The notes below the pieces were generated by a model that saw nothing but the letters and a program-made list of their open reading frames with translations, was not told the origin of the DNA and made no database searches. DNA of 64,000 nt from Ignavibacteria bacterium (GTDB lineage Bacteria > Bacteroidota > Ignavibacteria > Ignavibacteriales > Ignavibacteriaceae), in assembly GCA_030684555.1 (NCBI GenBank), contig JAUXVN010000010.1, positions 1-64,000 of the forward strand, in the 5' to 3' direction. How positions within the stretch are numbered: position 1 is the first letter of the stretch; every line of letters starts with the position of its first letter. The position numbers and the translations under genes are program-made. Positions 8,040 to 15,868 of this stretch are shown here, piece after piece.

Positions 8040-8830
8040 CCTCCACGATGGTTTTGTTTAGTTTTATGTATAGTTCTGGTTTGAGATGAATTCGATTTCT
8101 TTTTAATCTGCTTGGCTTGTATCTTTATCAGTTTTATTAGGTTTCGAGATGATGGATCGTCCAGTTCCAACCATCCCCCAATTTTACCATCAACCGAGAG
8201 GTCTTTTCTATATCCAAAAATTGCATATGAATCAATTTTTTTCTTGTCGGGTTGGTTAGTTCTAAAAAGGTCTAATATTTCATCACTTATTTCAATTCCA
8301 CTTTCAAAACTTTTAGCAAAAAATATATTTGAAAAAATAAAACAAATATCACGGTTAAAAGAAGAGCCTTTTTTAAGAATAATTGAATTGGAATCTTCAT
8401 CGTGCACCACTGATTCCTTATTAGAAACAAGATCCCAAATCCATTTGTCATTTTTCGAATGTAAATTGCTTTTAAGTTGATAACCATTTTTAATCGGAAT
8501 TACATGTAATGGGAAAAGATTCACAGTCTTAATTGCTGCATACTTTGCCCCTCTTAATATTTGATTAGCCTGCTTAAAAGTATAGTGGGATTGAATTTTG
8601 CCAGCCCATACTATTTTTCTTACTTTATCTGAATTGCCTGCATTTAGTCCAATGAAATAAGTTTCAGAATTGAACTTTCCATTTTTATCAACCTCACTTT
8701 TTAGCTTTTGTCTTAATCTTTTTTTGCAAGGACCAAAGAAAATTTCTTTATCATCAATTTCATAGGGAACTGTACATTTAATTTGATCTGGCTTACTTGA
8801 AGCCCCGAGTATGTAAACAAATGCCCTCAT
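8030..8830 (-). CDS. Probable PUA/Nmad-like protein
   Basis: 266 residues. The N-terminal half (MRAFVYILGAS, FFGPCKKRLRQK, TYFIGLNAGN, RKIVWAGKIQSHYTF) resembles small PUA-like or Nmad2-like domains that read or associate with modified nucleotides: a Cys-Lys-Lys/Arg loop followed by a strand pair and IVWAGKI. The middle and C-terminal regions are unassigned, and the end is a basic, low-complexity tail (KQIKKKSNSSQTRTIHK), which could contact nucleic acid. It begins one base after the unknown gene upstream and overlaps the Nmad3-family gene by ten bases, so the three form one translational unit. The specific Nmad2 label is tentative. Confidence 0.5.
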   Translation of the reverse strand: MRAFVYILGASSKPDQIKCTVPYEIDDKEIFFGPCKKRLRQKLKSEVDKNGKFNSETYFIGLNAGNSDKVRKIVWAGKIQSHYTFKQANQILRGAKYAAIKTVNLFPLHVIPIKNGYQLKSNLHSKNDKWIWDLVSNKESVVHDEDSNSIILKKGSSFNRDICFIFSNIFFAKSFESGIEISDEILDLFRTNQPDKKKIDSYAIFGYRKDLSVDGKIGGWLELDDPSSRNLIKLIKIQAKQIKKKSNSSQTRTIHKTKQNHRGGCK

Positions 8831-8831
8831 G

Positions 8832-9254
8832 TTAATTCCTCCTATTTGAGGTGGCTGTTTTCATCACATATTTTTCAAATTCATCATCAAAATGATAATA
8901 TCGTTTCTTTTCCCAACGAATAAGATTTAAAACAATGTGCTGGAGTTTATACCAATATTCTCGATGTTTTGCATTATTGTTGTCGTAAACAAAAGTCAAT
9001 CCATACCAAACTTCATCATAGGTTTTTTCGAAATCCTTCCTTTTTATTTCGTTTTTAAAACCGCTTCCTCGAGGTGGTTTTCCAATAGTTTCAGAAATGA
9101 TTTTAGGTGTAAAATAATATAAATCAAAGAGTAGTTTGTTTTCGCTATCGGGATCATCCACATCAATTGGGTTCAGTAAATGTATATTGAACTTTAACAA
9201 CCCTTTCGTACTACCTTTAAAATAGAACAGTTTCTTTATAGTTAGATTTTTCAT
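8832..9254 (-). CDS. Uncharacterised protein of the Nmad cassette
   Basis: 140 residues and first gene of a three-gene minus-strand cassette. I do not recognise a family. The sequence is mixed alpha/beta, rich in Tyr, Lys and Asp, without signal peptide or membrane segment, so it is probably cytosolic. Notable stretches are PPRGSGFKNE near the middle, VWYGLTFVYDN, and a C-terminal HIVLNLIRWEKKRYYHF helix. An A-rich purine stretch with GGAG precedes the ATG. It sits one base before the PUA/Nmad-like gene, so it is likely a partner of those proteins, perhaps a toxin-, sensor- or nuclease-like component; that last point is speculation. Confidence 0.55.
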   Translation of the reverse strand: MKNLTIKKLFYFKGSTKGLLKFNIHLLNPIDVDDPDSENKLLFDLYYFTPKIISETIGKPPRGSGFKNEIKRKDFEKTYDEVWYGLTFVYDNNNAKHREYWYKLQHIVLNLIRWEKKRYYHFDDEFEKYVMKTATSNRRN

Positions 9255-9319
9255 TTTTTCTCCTACTTAATTATGTGTTTCTTACTATAAATAAACCTTT
9301 TTCTTACATCAAGATTTAT

Positions 9320-9349
9320 TGAACACTTATTTTTAAAATTCTGTGTTCA
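9320..9349. repeat. 7-bp inverted repeat upstream of Nmad cassette
   Basis: TGAACAC (9320-9326) and GTGTTCA (9343-9349) form a perfect 7-bp inverted repeat with a 16-base AT-rich loop. It lies between the hemB stop at 9380 and the cassette start at 9254, on the promoter side of the cassette. It may be an operator or a weak hemB terminator. Confidence 0.35.
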
Positions 9350-9379
9350 TTTGGTTAAAGAAAATGTTACAATGAACAA

Positions 9380-10360
9380 TTATTTTTTATTCAGGAATTT
9401 AGCTGCTTCTTTAGCAAAATAAGTTAAAATCATATCGGCTCCGGCACGTTTAATTGCTGTTAACGATTCAATCATTACACGCTCACCATCAATCCAATCG
9501 TTTTGAGCTGCTGCTTTTATCATCGAATATTCACCGCTTACTTGATAAGCGGCAGTCGGCATTCCGAATTGTTGTTTAACTCGATAAATAATATCAAGAT
9601 AAGCACCGGCAGGTTTAACCATTACAATATCAGCTCCTTCTTCAATATCGGATTCAACCTCACGTATTGCTTCGTTTCCGTTTCTAATATCCATTTGGTG
9701 TGAACGTCTATCACCGAAAGCAGGAGTTGATTCTGCAGCATCTCTGAAAGGTCCATAATAACCCGAGGCATACTTTGCCGCATAACTCATAATCGGAATT
9801 TTCGTAAATCCCTTATAATCAAGAGCTTTACGAATTGCAATAACACGCCCGTCCATCATATCTGAAGGGGCGATCATATCGGCACCGGCTTCAGCATGTG
9901 AGACAGCTTCTTTTGCAAGAAGTGAAACAGTTTCGTCGTTAAGAATTTCTTCTCCGTTTAACATTCCGCAATGTCCGTGAGAAGTATATTCGCAGAGGCA
10001 AACATCAGTTATTACAAGAAGATTTTTAACTTCAGCTTTAATTGCTCGAATTGCACGCTGAATAATTCCGTTTGGTGAATAAGCATCGGAACCAACTTCA
10101 TCTTTATGCTCGGGGATACCAAATAAAATTACTGCAGGGATTCCAAGTGAGGCAACTTCTTTACATTCTTCAACAAGCATATCAATTGATAATTGAAATA
10201 CGCCCGGCATTGATTTAATAGGGTTTTTAACTTTTTCACCCGGAACTGCAAATAATGGATAAATGAAATCATTTACTGTTAAAGTAGTTTCTCCGATCAT
10301 ATCTCGAAGAATCGGGTTGTAACGTAATCGTCTTAATCGTTTTAAGGGATAATTTGCCAT
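9380..10360 (-). CDS. hemB: Delta-aminolevulinic acid dehydratase
   Basis: 326 residues from ATG 10360 ([11 protein letters not shown]), preceded by GGAGG at eight bases. A TTG five codons upstream lies within that ribosome site and is rejected. HemB condenses two 5-aminolevulinate molecules to porphobilinogen in tetrapyrrole synthesis. The two Schiff-base lysines are seen in MSYAAKYAS and [10 protein letters not shown] Cys-rich zinc site is present in [14 protein letters not shown], so this is a Zn-type enzyme. GDRRSHQMD and the C-terminal AVIKR-like helix are normal. It follows the protoporphyrinogen oxidase gene by 56 bases on the same strand and the pair likely form a heme operon. Confidence 0.97.
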   Translation of the reverse strand: MANYPLKRLRRLRYNPILRDMIGETTLTVNDFIYPLFAVPGEKVKNPIKSMPGVFQLSIDMLVEECKEVASLGIPAVILFGIPEHKDEVGSDAYSPNGIIQRAIRAIKAEVKNLLVITDVCLCEYTSHGHCGMLNGEEILNDETVSLLAKEAVSHAEAGADMIAPSDMMDGRVIAIRKALDYKGFTKIPIMSYAAKYASGYYGPFRDAAESTPAFGDRRSHQMDIRNGNEAIREVESDIEEGADIVMVKPAGAYLDIIYRVKQQFGMPTAAYQVSGEYSMIKAAAQNDWIDGERVMIESLTAIKRAGADMILTYFAKEAAKFLNKK

Positions 10361-10416
10361 GTTTATTTCCTCCAAAAAATTGTTTATCTGTCTCTATAGT
10401 AACTCGAGACAAACTA

Positions 10417-11793
10417 CTATTGGTTGTTATGTTTATTAATCTTCTGAAAAACTAGATCGGAATTTTTAAGACAGTCACCAACTGAAATTCCGCCTCTATA
10501 GTTTCCGCTTATGAAAATACCCGGATTATTTATTTCGAATAAATCGCAATAACGCTCATGTTCAATGTAACCGATGTTGTACTGCGGTATCGCTTTCGAC
10601 CAATATCTGTAAGATTTCATAATTGGTTCGGAATTTATTCCCATTATTTCATGGAACTCATTTAACACTTTTTTGATTATAATTTCTTTATCAAGTGAAA
10701 AGATTTCAGGACTGCGTGCCCCTCCAATAAATAATGTGAAGGTCGCATTATCACCCGAAGTTCGATTATCAAAAATTACCGAACTCCATATTGCACCGAG
10801 GAATGACTTTTTTTCTTTTTTAGGAATTAGAAATCCGAATCCGTCTAAAGGTTGTTTAATTTTATCTTTAGGATAAGCAAGGTAAAGAACCATTACCGGC
10901 GGATATTCAATTGAATCAAGATGCTCACTAAGTTTTGTATCAAGATTGCGGAAAATATTTGAAGCAACATATGCCGGTACAGTAGATAAAACATAGTCGG
11001 CGGTAATTTCTCTTTTTTCACCGGCATTGTTGTAGGTTACTTTATAACCTTCACCTGATTTTTCAACGGTTTCAACATCGGCAAGAAGAATTACACGGTC
11101 ACTCAACTTTGCGGCAATTGTTTTTGGAAGTGATTGCATTCCATTTCTAAACGAAAACATTTTTGCATGATTTTTAGAAACTTCGGCTCTTCCTTTTCTC
11201 TCTTTAATACTTCTAATTGTTCCGATAATCAGCCCGCCATATTTTTCTTCTAATTCATAGAGTTTGGGGAATGCTGAATAGACACTAAGCTTATCCGGAT
11301 CACCAGCATAAACACCGGCAACAAAAGGATTGATTGCATAATCTAAAAATTCCTGTCCGAGTCTTCTTCTTACAAATTGACTGATACTTTGATAATAACC
11401 CTCTTTTGAGCGTCCGATAAAAGGCTCCAACATTAAACGCATTTTTGCTTTACCGGAGAATAATTTTGTTTTAATAAATGAAAGGGGATTCATCGGTAAA
11501 GCGTGAAGCTGATTATCGCGCAAGATATACCGCTTATTTCCTTCCTGATTTGCATACATCATTTCTTTAGAGAGACCAGTTTCCTTTACCAATTTCGAAA
11601 TGACCGGAGTAGTTTCCAAACCGCTGTTTGGTCCTCGGTCGAAAAGGAAATCGTTTATCATTACACTTTCCATCGCTCCGCCGACTTCTTTATTTTTTTC
11701 TAGTACAACTACATCGTAACCCTCTTTATATAACCAAAATGCTGTTGATAGTCCTGAAATTCCTGCGCCAAGTACTACAATTTTTTTACTCAT
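10417..11793 (-). CDS. hemG: Protoporphyrinogen oxidase, HemY type
   Basis: 458 residues, a FAD-dependent oxygen-linked oxidase that converts protoporphyrinogen IX to protoporphyrin IX (or coproporphyrinogen III in the coproheme route). The FAD dinucleotide-binding motif VVLGAGISGLSTAFWL opens the protein, followed by VLEKNKEVGGAMES. Further family marks are FLFDRGPNSGLET, FVAGVYAGDP and the C-terminal GIFISGNYRGGISVGDCL, which closes the FAD site. Next on the strand is hemB, supporting a heme role. The symbol hemG is used in the broad sense; the sequence is the HemY/PPOX flavoenzyme, not the flavodoxin-like HemG. Confidence 0.93.
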   Translation of the reverse strand: MSKKIVVLGAGISGLSTAFWLYKEGYDVVVLEKNKEVGGAMESVMINDFLFDRGPNSGLETTPVISKLVKETGLSKEMMYANQEGNKRYILRDNQLHALPMNPLSFIKTKLFSGKAKMRLMLEPFIGRSKEGYYQSISQFVRRRLGQEFLDYAINPFVAGVYAGDPDKLSVYSAFPKLYELEEKYGGLIIGTIRSIKERKGRAEVSKNHAKMFSFRNGMQSLPKTIAAKLSDRVILLADVETVEKSGEGYKVTYNNAGEKREITADYVLSTVPAYVASNIFRNLDTKLSEHLDSIEYPPVMVLYLAYPKDKIKQPLDGFGFLIPKKEKKSFLGAIWSSVIFDNRTSGDNATFTLFIGGARSPEIFSLDKEIIIKKVLNEFHEIMGINSEPIMKSYRYWSKAIPQYNIGYIEHERYCDLFEINNPGIFISGNYRGGISVGDCLKNSDLVFQKINKHNNQ

Positions 11794-11958
11794 AATATTT
11801 TGATGTTCCTTGAAGATTTATTCGATAACACTCAATAATAAAAACTCTTCTATATTGATACCTAAATTTATTAAAAAATCGAACAACTAATTAAGATAAA
11901 ATTTTTAATATGTTTATTTTAGAAGGTAACTATTTTATTACGAATATTAAAGAATCCA

Positions 11959-13680
11959 ATGACAGATAATAAAAACGATATTTGGTTAACCCATTTTGAG
12001 AAATCAGGAAAAATTTCTTCTCCACTTTACAATGAGACAATTGAATATTTTTCACAGTTTGAAAAGCATACACCTTATGCAAAAATGAAAACATTCGGTT
12101 ACTCGGCACAGGGAAGAGAACTGAAAGTTCTTGTTGTTGCAAAGGATAACGACTTCACACCGAAAAAAGCTAAACGAAACGGGAAAGCTGTTTTATTAAT
12201 TCAGAATGGAATTCATTCCGGAGAAATTGAAGGAAAAGATGCATGGATGCTGTTGCTCCGTGAAATTCTTATCACAAAAGAAAAATTAGGTTTACTTGAA
12301 AATCTTGTTCTACTGATAATTCCGATTTTAAATATTGACGGACACGAAAGAACTTCAGAATATAATCGTCCAAATCAAAATGGACCGGTTAATATGGGTT
12401 GGCGTACAACAAGTACAAATCTAAATATGAACCGCGATTATCTAAAAGCCGATACATACGAAATGAAATCCCTCTTGAAACTCTTCTCTCAATGGCTTCC
12501 CGATTTTGTAATTGATAATCATACAACTAATGGTGCGGATTATCAATACCACATAACATACGGGATGGAAAAACATCAGAATATTTATTCCGGTTTGGGT
12601 AAATGGGGAAAAGAAAAGTTAATGCCGTTTGTATTGAACAGTGTTGAAGGTGATGGATTTCTTACGGCTCCTTATGTCGAAACTAAAACCGGAAATTTAT
12701 ATGACGGAATTATTGATTTGGCAGCACCTCTCCGATTTTCAACCGGATATTCGGCGGCTCAAAACAGGTTATGTTTATTGGTTGAAACGCATTCCCTTAA
12801 ACCTTTTGAGAATAGAGTATTTTCAACTAAATCTATGAACACTGCTGTACTGCATTATCTGAATCAAAATTTTAAAGAATTAAAAGAGATTAATAAAAAA
12901 GCAGATTCAGAAGTAATTCATGATCATCTAATTAAGAAAAAAACTTTCCCTCTCATAATTGAAGGAACAGATGAATTTGATACAATGTTATTTAAAGGTT
13001 TTCGTTCGTATGAAGAAGCAAGTGAGATTACGGGGAATAATGTTATTCGATACACTAACGAATCGATCGAATTTGAAATTCCCGTTTACAATAAGGTGAA
13101 AATAACCGCTAAAGTAAGTGTTCCGCAAGCCTATCTTATTCCGTCACAGTTTACTAATATTGTAAGAATACTAAAACTACATGGAGTTAAGGTTCACACT
13201 TTGAAGGATGAAAAAGAAATATCGATACAAAAATATAAATTTGTTGAACAGACTTTTGCTCCCCGTCCTTACGAGGGACGGTTAATGGTGAAAGTAAAAA
13301 CTGAACCTTTTTCTGAAAAATTAAAAGTTGAGAAGGGTACTTTTTTAGTTTTCACTAAACAGCGGACGTTAAAAGTAATATTGAATTTACTAGAACCGGA
13401 AGCTCCCGATTCATTTGTAAGCTGGGGATTTTTCAACGCATTTTTTGAAAGAAAAGAATATGCTGAAGCCTATGTTTTTGAACCTATTGCTAAAAGGATG
13501 TTGAATAAAAGTGCAAAACTAAAAAAAGAATTTTTCGAACTGCTGGGAAAGGATGAGTCTTTCAGAAATGACCCGGGCACCAGACTCGATTTCTTCTATA
13601 CCCGTTCTAACTATTTTGATAAAGGTGAAAAAATTTATCCGATTTTCAGGTGTAACGATAAAATAATTTTACAAAAATAA
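11959..13680 (+). CDS. M14-family zinc carboxypeptidase-like protein
   Basis: 573 residues. The zinc site of M14 metallopeptidases is visible: NGIHSGEIEGKDA (His86, Glu89) and the distal His in VIDNHTTNGADYQYH. The likely general-base Glu is in CLLVETHSLKPFENR. The M14 domain fills about residues 25-300; the remaining C-terminal half is beta-rich and also present in related Bacteroidota proteins. No signal peptide is apparent at the chosen ATG, so either it is cytosolic or an N-terminal leader was missed; no upstream in-frame start gives one. It would cleave C-terminal residues of peptides; specificity is not predicted. Divergent from hemG. Confidence 0.82.
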   Translation: MTDNKNDIWLTHFEKSGKISSPLYNETIEYFSQFEKHTPYAKMKTFGYSAQGRELKVLVVAKDNDFTPKKAKRNGKAVLLIQNGIHSGEIEGKDAWMLLLREILITKEKLGLLENLVLLIIPILNIDGHERTSEYNRPNQNGPVNMGWRTTSTNLNMNRDYLKADTYEMKSLLKLFSQWLPDFVIDNHTTNGADYQYHITYGMEKHQNIYSGLGKWGKEKLMPFVLNSVEGDGFLTAPYVETKTGNLYDGIIDLAAPLRFSTGYSAAQNRLCLLVETHSLKPFENRVFSTKSMNTAVLHYLNQNFKELKEINKKADSEVIHDHLIKKKTFPLIIEGTDEFDTMLFKGFRSYEEASEITGNNVIRYTNESIEFEIPVYNKVKITAKVSVPQAYLIPSQFTNIVRILKLHGVKVHTLKDEKEISIQKYKFVEQTFAPRPYEGRLMVKVKTEPFSEKLKVEKGTFLVFTKQRTLKVILNLLEPEAPDSFVSWGFFNAFFERKEYAEAYVFEPIAKRMLNKSAKLKKEFFELLGKDESFRNDPGTRLDFFYTRSNYFDKGEKIYPIFRCNDKIILQK

Positions 13681-13752
13681 TCTGAAACTCCGATTGTTTT
13701 TTTTTGTTTATTGCTTAAATAGACTTTGTAAAAATCTAACCATGAGGGAAAT

Positions 13753-14967
13753 ATGTCAGGTCATTCACAGTTAACAATCTTATGTGTTGCCAGTTATGAA
13801 AAAGGGGCGGAGTTCATGCGCGAATGTAAACGTCAGGGATGCCGCGTTGTTTTGTTAACTTCTAAAAGTCTGCAAAATGCAGATTGGCCCCGTGAAAGTC
13901 TTGACCAAATATTTTTTATTCCGGATGTAGATAAAGAATGGAACCTTCGTGATGTAATTTATGGAGTAAGTTACCTTGCCCGAACAGAACAGATTAACCG
14001 CATTGTTGCTCTCGATGATTTTGATGTTGAAAAAGCCGCTGCACTCCGTGAACATTTAAGATGCCCCGGTATGGGAGATACAACTGCAAGGTATTTTAGA
14101 GATAAACTTGCAATGAGAACAAAAGCTGCCGAAGCCGGAATTCTTGTCCCCGATTTTGTTCACATTCTAAATTATGATTTCATAAGAGACTTTTTCGATA
14201 GAGTAAAACCTCCTTATGTTCTTAAACCAAGATTACAAGCCGGCGCAATCGGTATTAAAAAATTAAACTCTACTGAAGAAGTATGGAAAACACTTGATGA
14301 ACTTGGTAATGAACAATCGTTTTATTTATTGGAAAAATTTATTCCGGGAAATATTTACCATGTTGATTCAATTATCTACAATCGTGAATTAGTTTTTGCA
14401 ATAGTTAGTCAATATGGACTTCCGCCAATGGAAGTTGCACATCAAGGAAGAGTATTTTCAACACGAACAATGGTAAAGGGGTCAACAGATGAACAATCTA
14501 TGCAATTGATGAATAAACAAGTGTTAAAAGGGTTTGGTATGCTGCAAGGAGTTTCTCATACAGAATTTATAAAGGCTACAGAAGACGGTCGCTTTTATTT
14601 TCTTGAAACATCTGCAAGAGCAGGAGGTGCAAATATTGTTGAACTTGTAGAAGCAGCAACGGGAATGAATCTTTGGGCTGAATGGGCTAAGATTGAAATT
14701 CTTAAAGGAGAAGGGAAGTATGAACTACCCAAAATTAAAAATGATTATGCCGGATTATTAATCTCACTTGCTAAACAAGAATTGCCTGACTTATCAACAT
14801 TTAACGATCCCGAAATTTTTTGGAAGATGAAAAAGGAATTTCATGCGGGACTTATTTTTAACTCGCCGGATCATAATCGGATTGAAGAATTATTACAGCA
14901 TTACACCAACCGCTTTTACGAAGAGTTTTTTACTTCACAACCACTTCCGGTTAAACCAAAAAATTAA
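13753..14967 (+). CDS. ATP-grasp domain protein, substrate unknown
   Basis: 404 residues. After a Rossmann-like N-terminal domain (TILCVASYEKGAEFMREC) comes an ATP-grasp fold at about 110-310: DKLAMRTKAAEAGILVPDF, then PYVLKPRLQAGAIGI with the ATP-binding Lys, FYLLEKFIPGNIYHVDS, and the metal-binding FYFLETSARAGGANIVE. ATP-grasp enzymes form acyl-phosphates and ligate them to amines or thiols. This one is closest in order to carbamoyl-phosphate-synthase-like or carboxylate-amine ligases. A stronger context is missing: the next gene is convergent. An ATG with GAGGGAAAT just before it sets the start. Confidence 0.82.
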   Translation: MSGHSQLTILCVASYEKGAEFMRECKRQGCRVVLLTSKSLQNADWPRESLDQIFFIPDVDKEWNLRDVIYGVSYLARTEQINRIVALDDFDVEKAAALREHLRCPGMGDTTARYFRDKLAMRTKAAEAGILVPDFVHILNYDFIRDFFDRVKPPYVLKPRLQAGAIGIKKLNSTEEVWKTLDELGNEQSFYLLEKFIPGNIYHVDSIIYNRELVFAIVSQYGLPPMEVAHQGRVFSTRTMVKGSTDEQSMQLMNKQVLKGFGMLQGVSHTEFIKATEDGRFYFLETSARAGGANIVELVEAATGMNLWAEWAKIEILKGEGKYELPKIKNDYAGLLISLAKQELPDLSTFNDPEIFWKMKKEFHAGLIFNSPDHNRIEELLQHYTNRFYEEFFTSQPLPVKPKN

Positions 14968-15077
14968 AAAGATACTTTACGGGTTTAAATACCAAACCCC
15001 AAGGTTTTCAAAACCACCGTCAAGAAGTGGTTCTCGAAAGATGTGGGAAATTTCTATAGAATGTCCAATTTCAAAAA

Positions 15078-15107
15078 TGTAGGGAACGGTCGCGACCGTT
15101 CCCTACA
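15078..15107. repeat. Perfect 30-bp palindrome (REP/MITE-like or terminator)
   Basis: A perfect palindrome TGTAGGGAACGGTCG followed by its exact complement, with no spacer, sits between two convergent genes. Its GC-rich core contrasts with the AT-rich surroundings. Such palindromes with GTAGGGAACGGTCG arms occur as dispersed repeats in several Bacteroidota-like genomes as far as I know; here only one copy is seen. It could also stop transcription from both sides. Confidence 0.75.
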
Positions 15108-15172
15108 AAAATGGATATTTCCAGATAACCCTTTACCCGCTATCCACTATTTGTAAAAATTCTGTTAAATAG

Positions 15173-15868
15173 TTATGCAAGCGCTATTGAAGCAGCAAAA
15201 ACACTACTTGCTCCATGTAATTTTAGAACCCCTGCGGCAGCGTTAATTGTACTTCCGGTGGTTATTACATCATCAACTAAAAGAATATTTTTATTTTCAA
15301 TCTCTATTGCGGATTTTATTTTAAATGCATCTTGAACGTTTTTTTTCCGTTCTTCTTTATCTTTTTTAGTTTGAGTATCGGTATATCTTTTCCTGTAGAG
15401 AATATCTTTACTCGATTTTACCCCGACTATCGAACTGATTCCCTTCGCTATATAATTTGCTTGATTAAAACCCCGTTCAATCAAACGGACTTTGTGCAAT
15501 GGCACAGGCAGAATTAAATCATATTCCCACTCAGCCCTGTATTGTAGAAGTGCTTCGCCGAGTAATTCACCCATATAAAATGCAGATGAAAATCTCCGCT
15601 CATATTTTATTGAGAAGAGGAGTTTTTGAATAGCTTCTCCTTTTTCAAAAAGAAACATTGAAAATAATCCGGTTATCAATTTGGTTTCTTCGAAATGCTT
15701 GGTGAATTCTTCAGTTATATTTGATTCATGCGCAGGAGTCAAATCATTTAAACAATCAACACACAAAATTTTTTCGGTTGGTAAGAGTTTAACAGAACAT
15801 CCAGGACAGGTTCGGGGCAGTATTACATCAAGTGTTGAGGAAGCTATTTCTTTCACAAAACTGCTCAA
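15173..15868 (-). CDS. ComF-family phosphoribosyltransferase-like protein
   Basis: 231 residues. The N-terminal zinc-ribbon-like part has CPGCSVKLL and CVDCL. The C-terminal type I phosphoribosyltransferase fold shows IERGFNQANYIAKGI and the PRPP loop NILLVDDVITTGSTINAA. ComF proteins take part in DNA uptake for natural transformation in several bacteria, though the exact reaction is unsettled. The gene overlaps the end of the upstream vWA gene by four bases on the same strand. Confidence 0.9.
   Translation of the reverse strand: MSSFVKEIASSTLDVILPRTCPGCSVKLLPTEKILCVDCLNDLTPAHESNITEEFTKHFEETKLITGLFSMFLFEKGEAIQKLLFSIKYERRFSSAFYMGELLGEALLQYRAEWEYDLILPVPLHKVRLIERGFNQANYIAKGISSIVGVKSSKDILYRKRYTDTQTKKDKEERKKNVQDAFKIKSAIEIENKNILLVDDVITTGSTINAAAGVLKLHGASSVFAASIALA

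Noticed and set aside
8112-8480. Plus-strand reading of 122 codons
   Set aside because: Antisense to the PUA/Nmad-like gene; composition is an artefact of its Lys- and Ser-rich codons.
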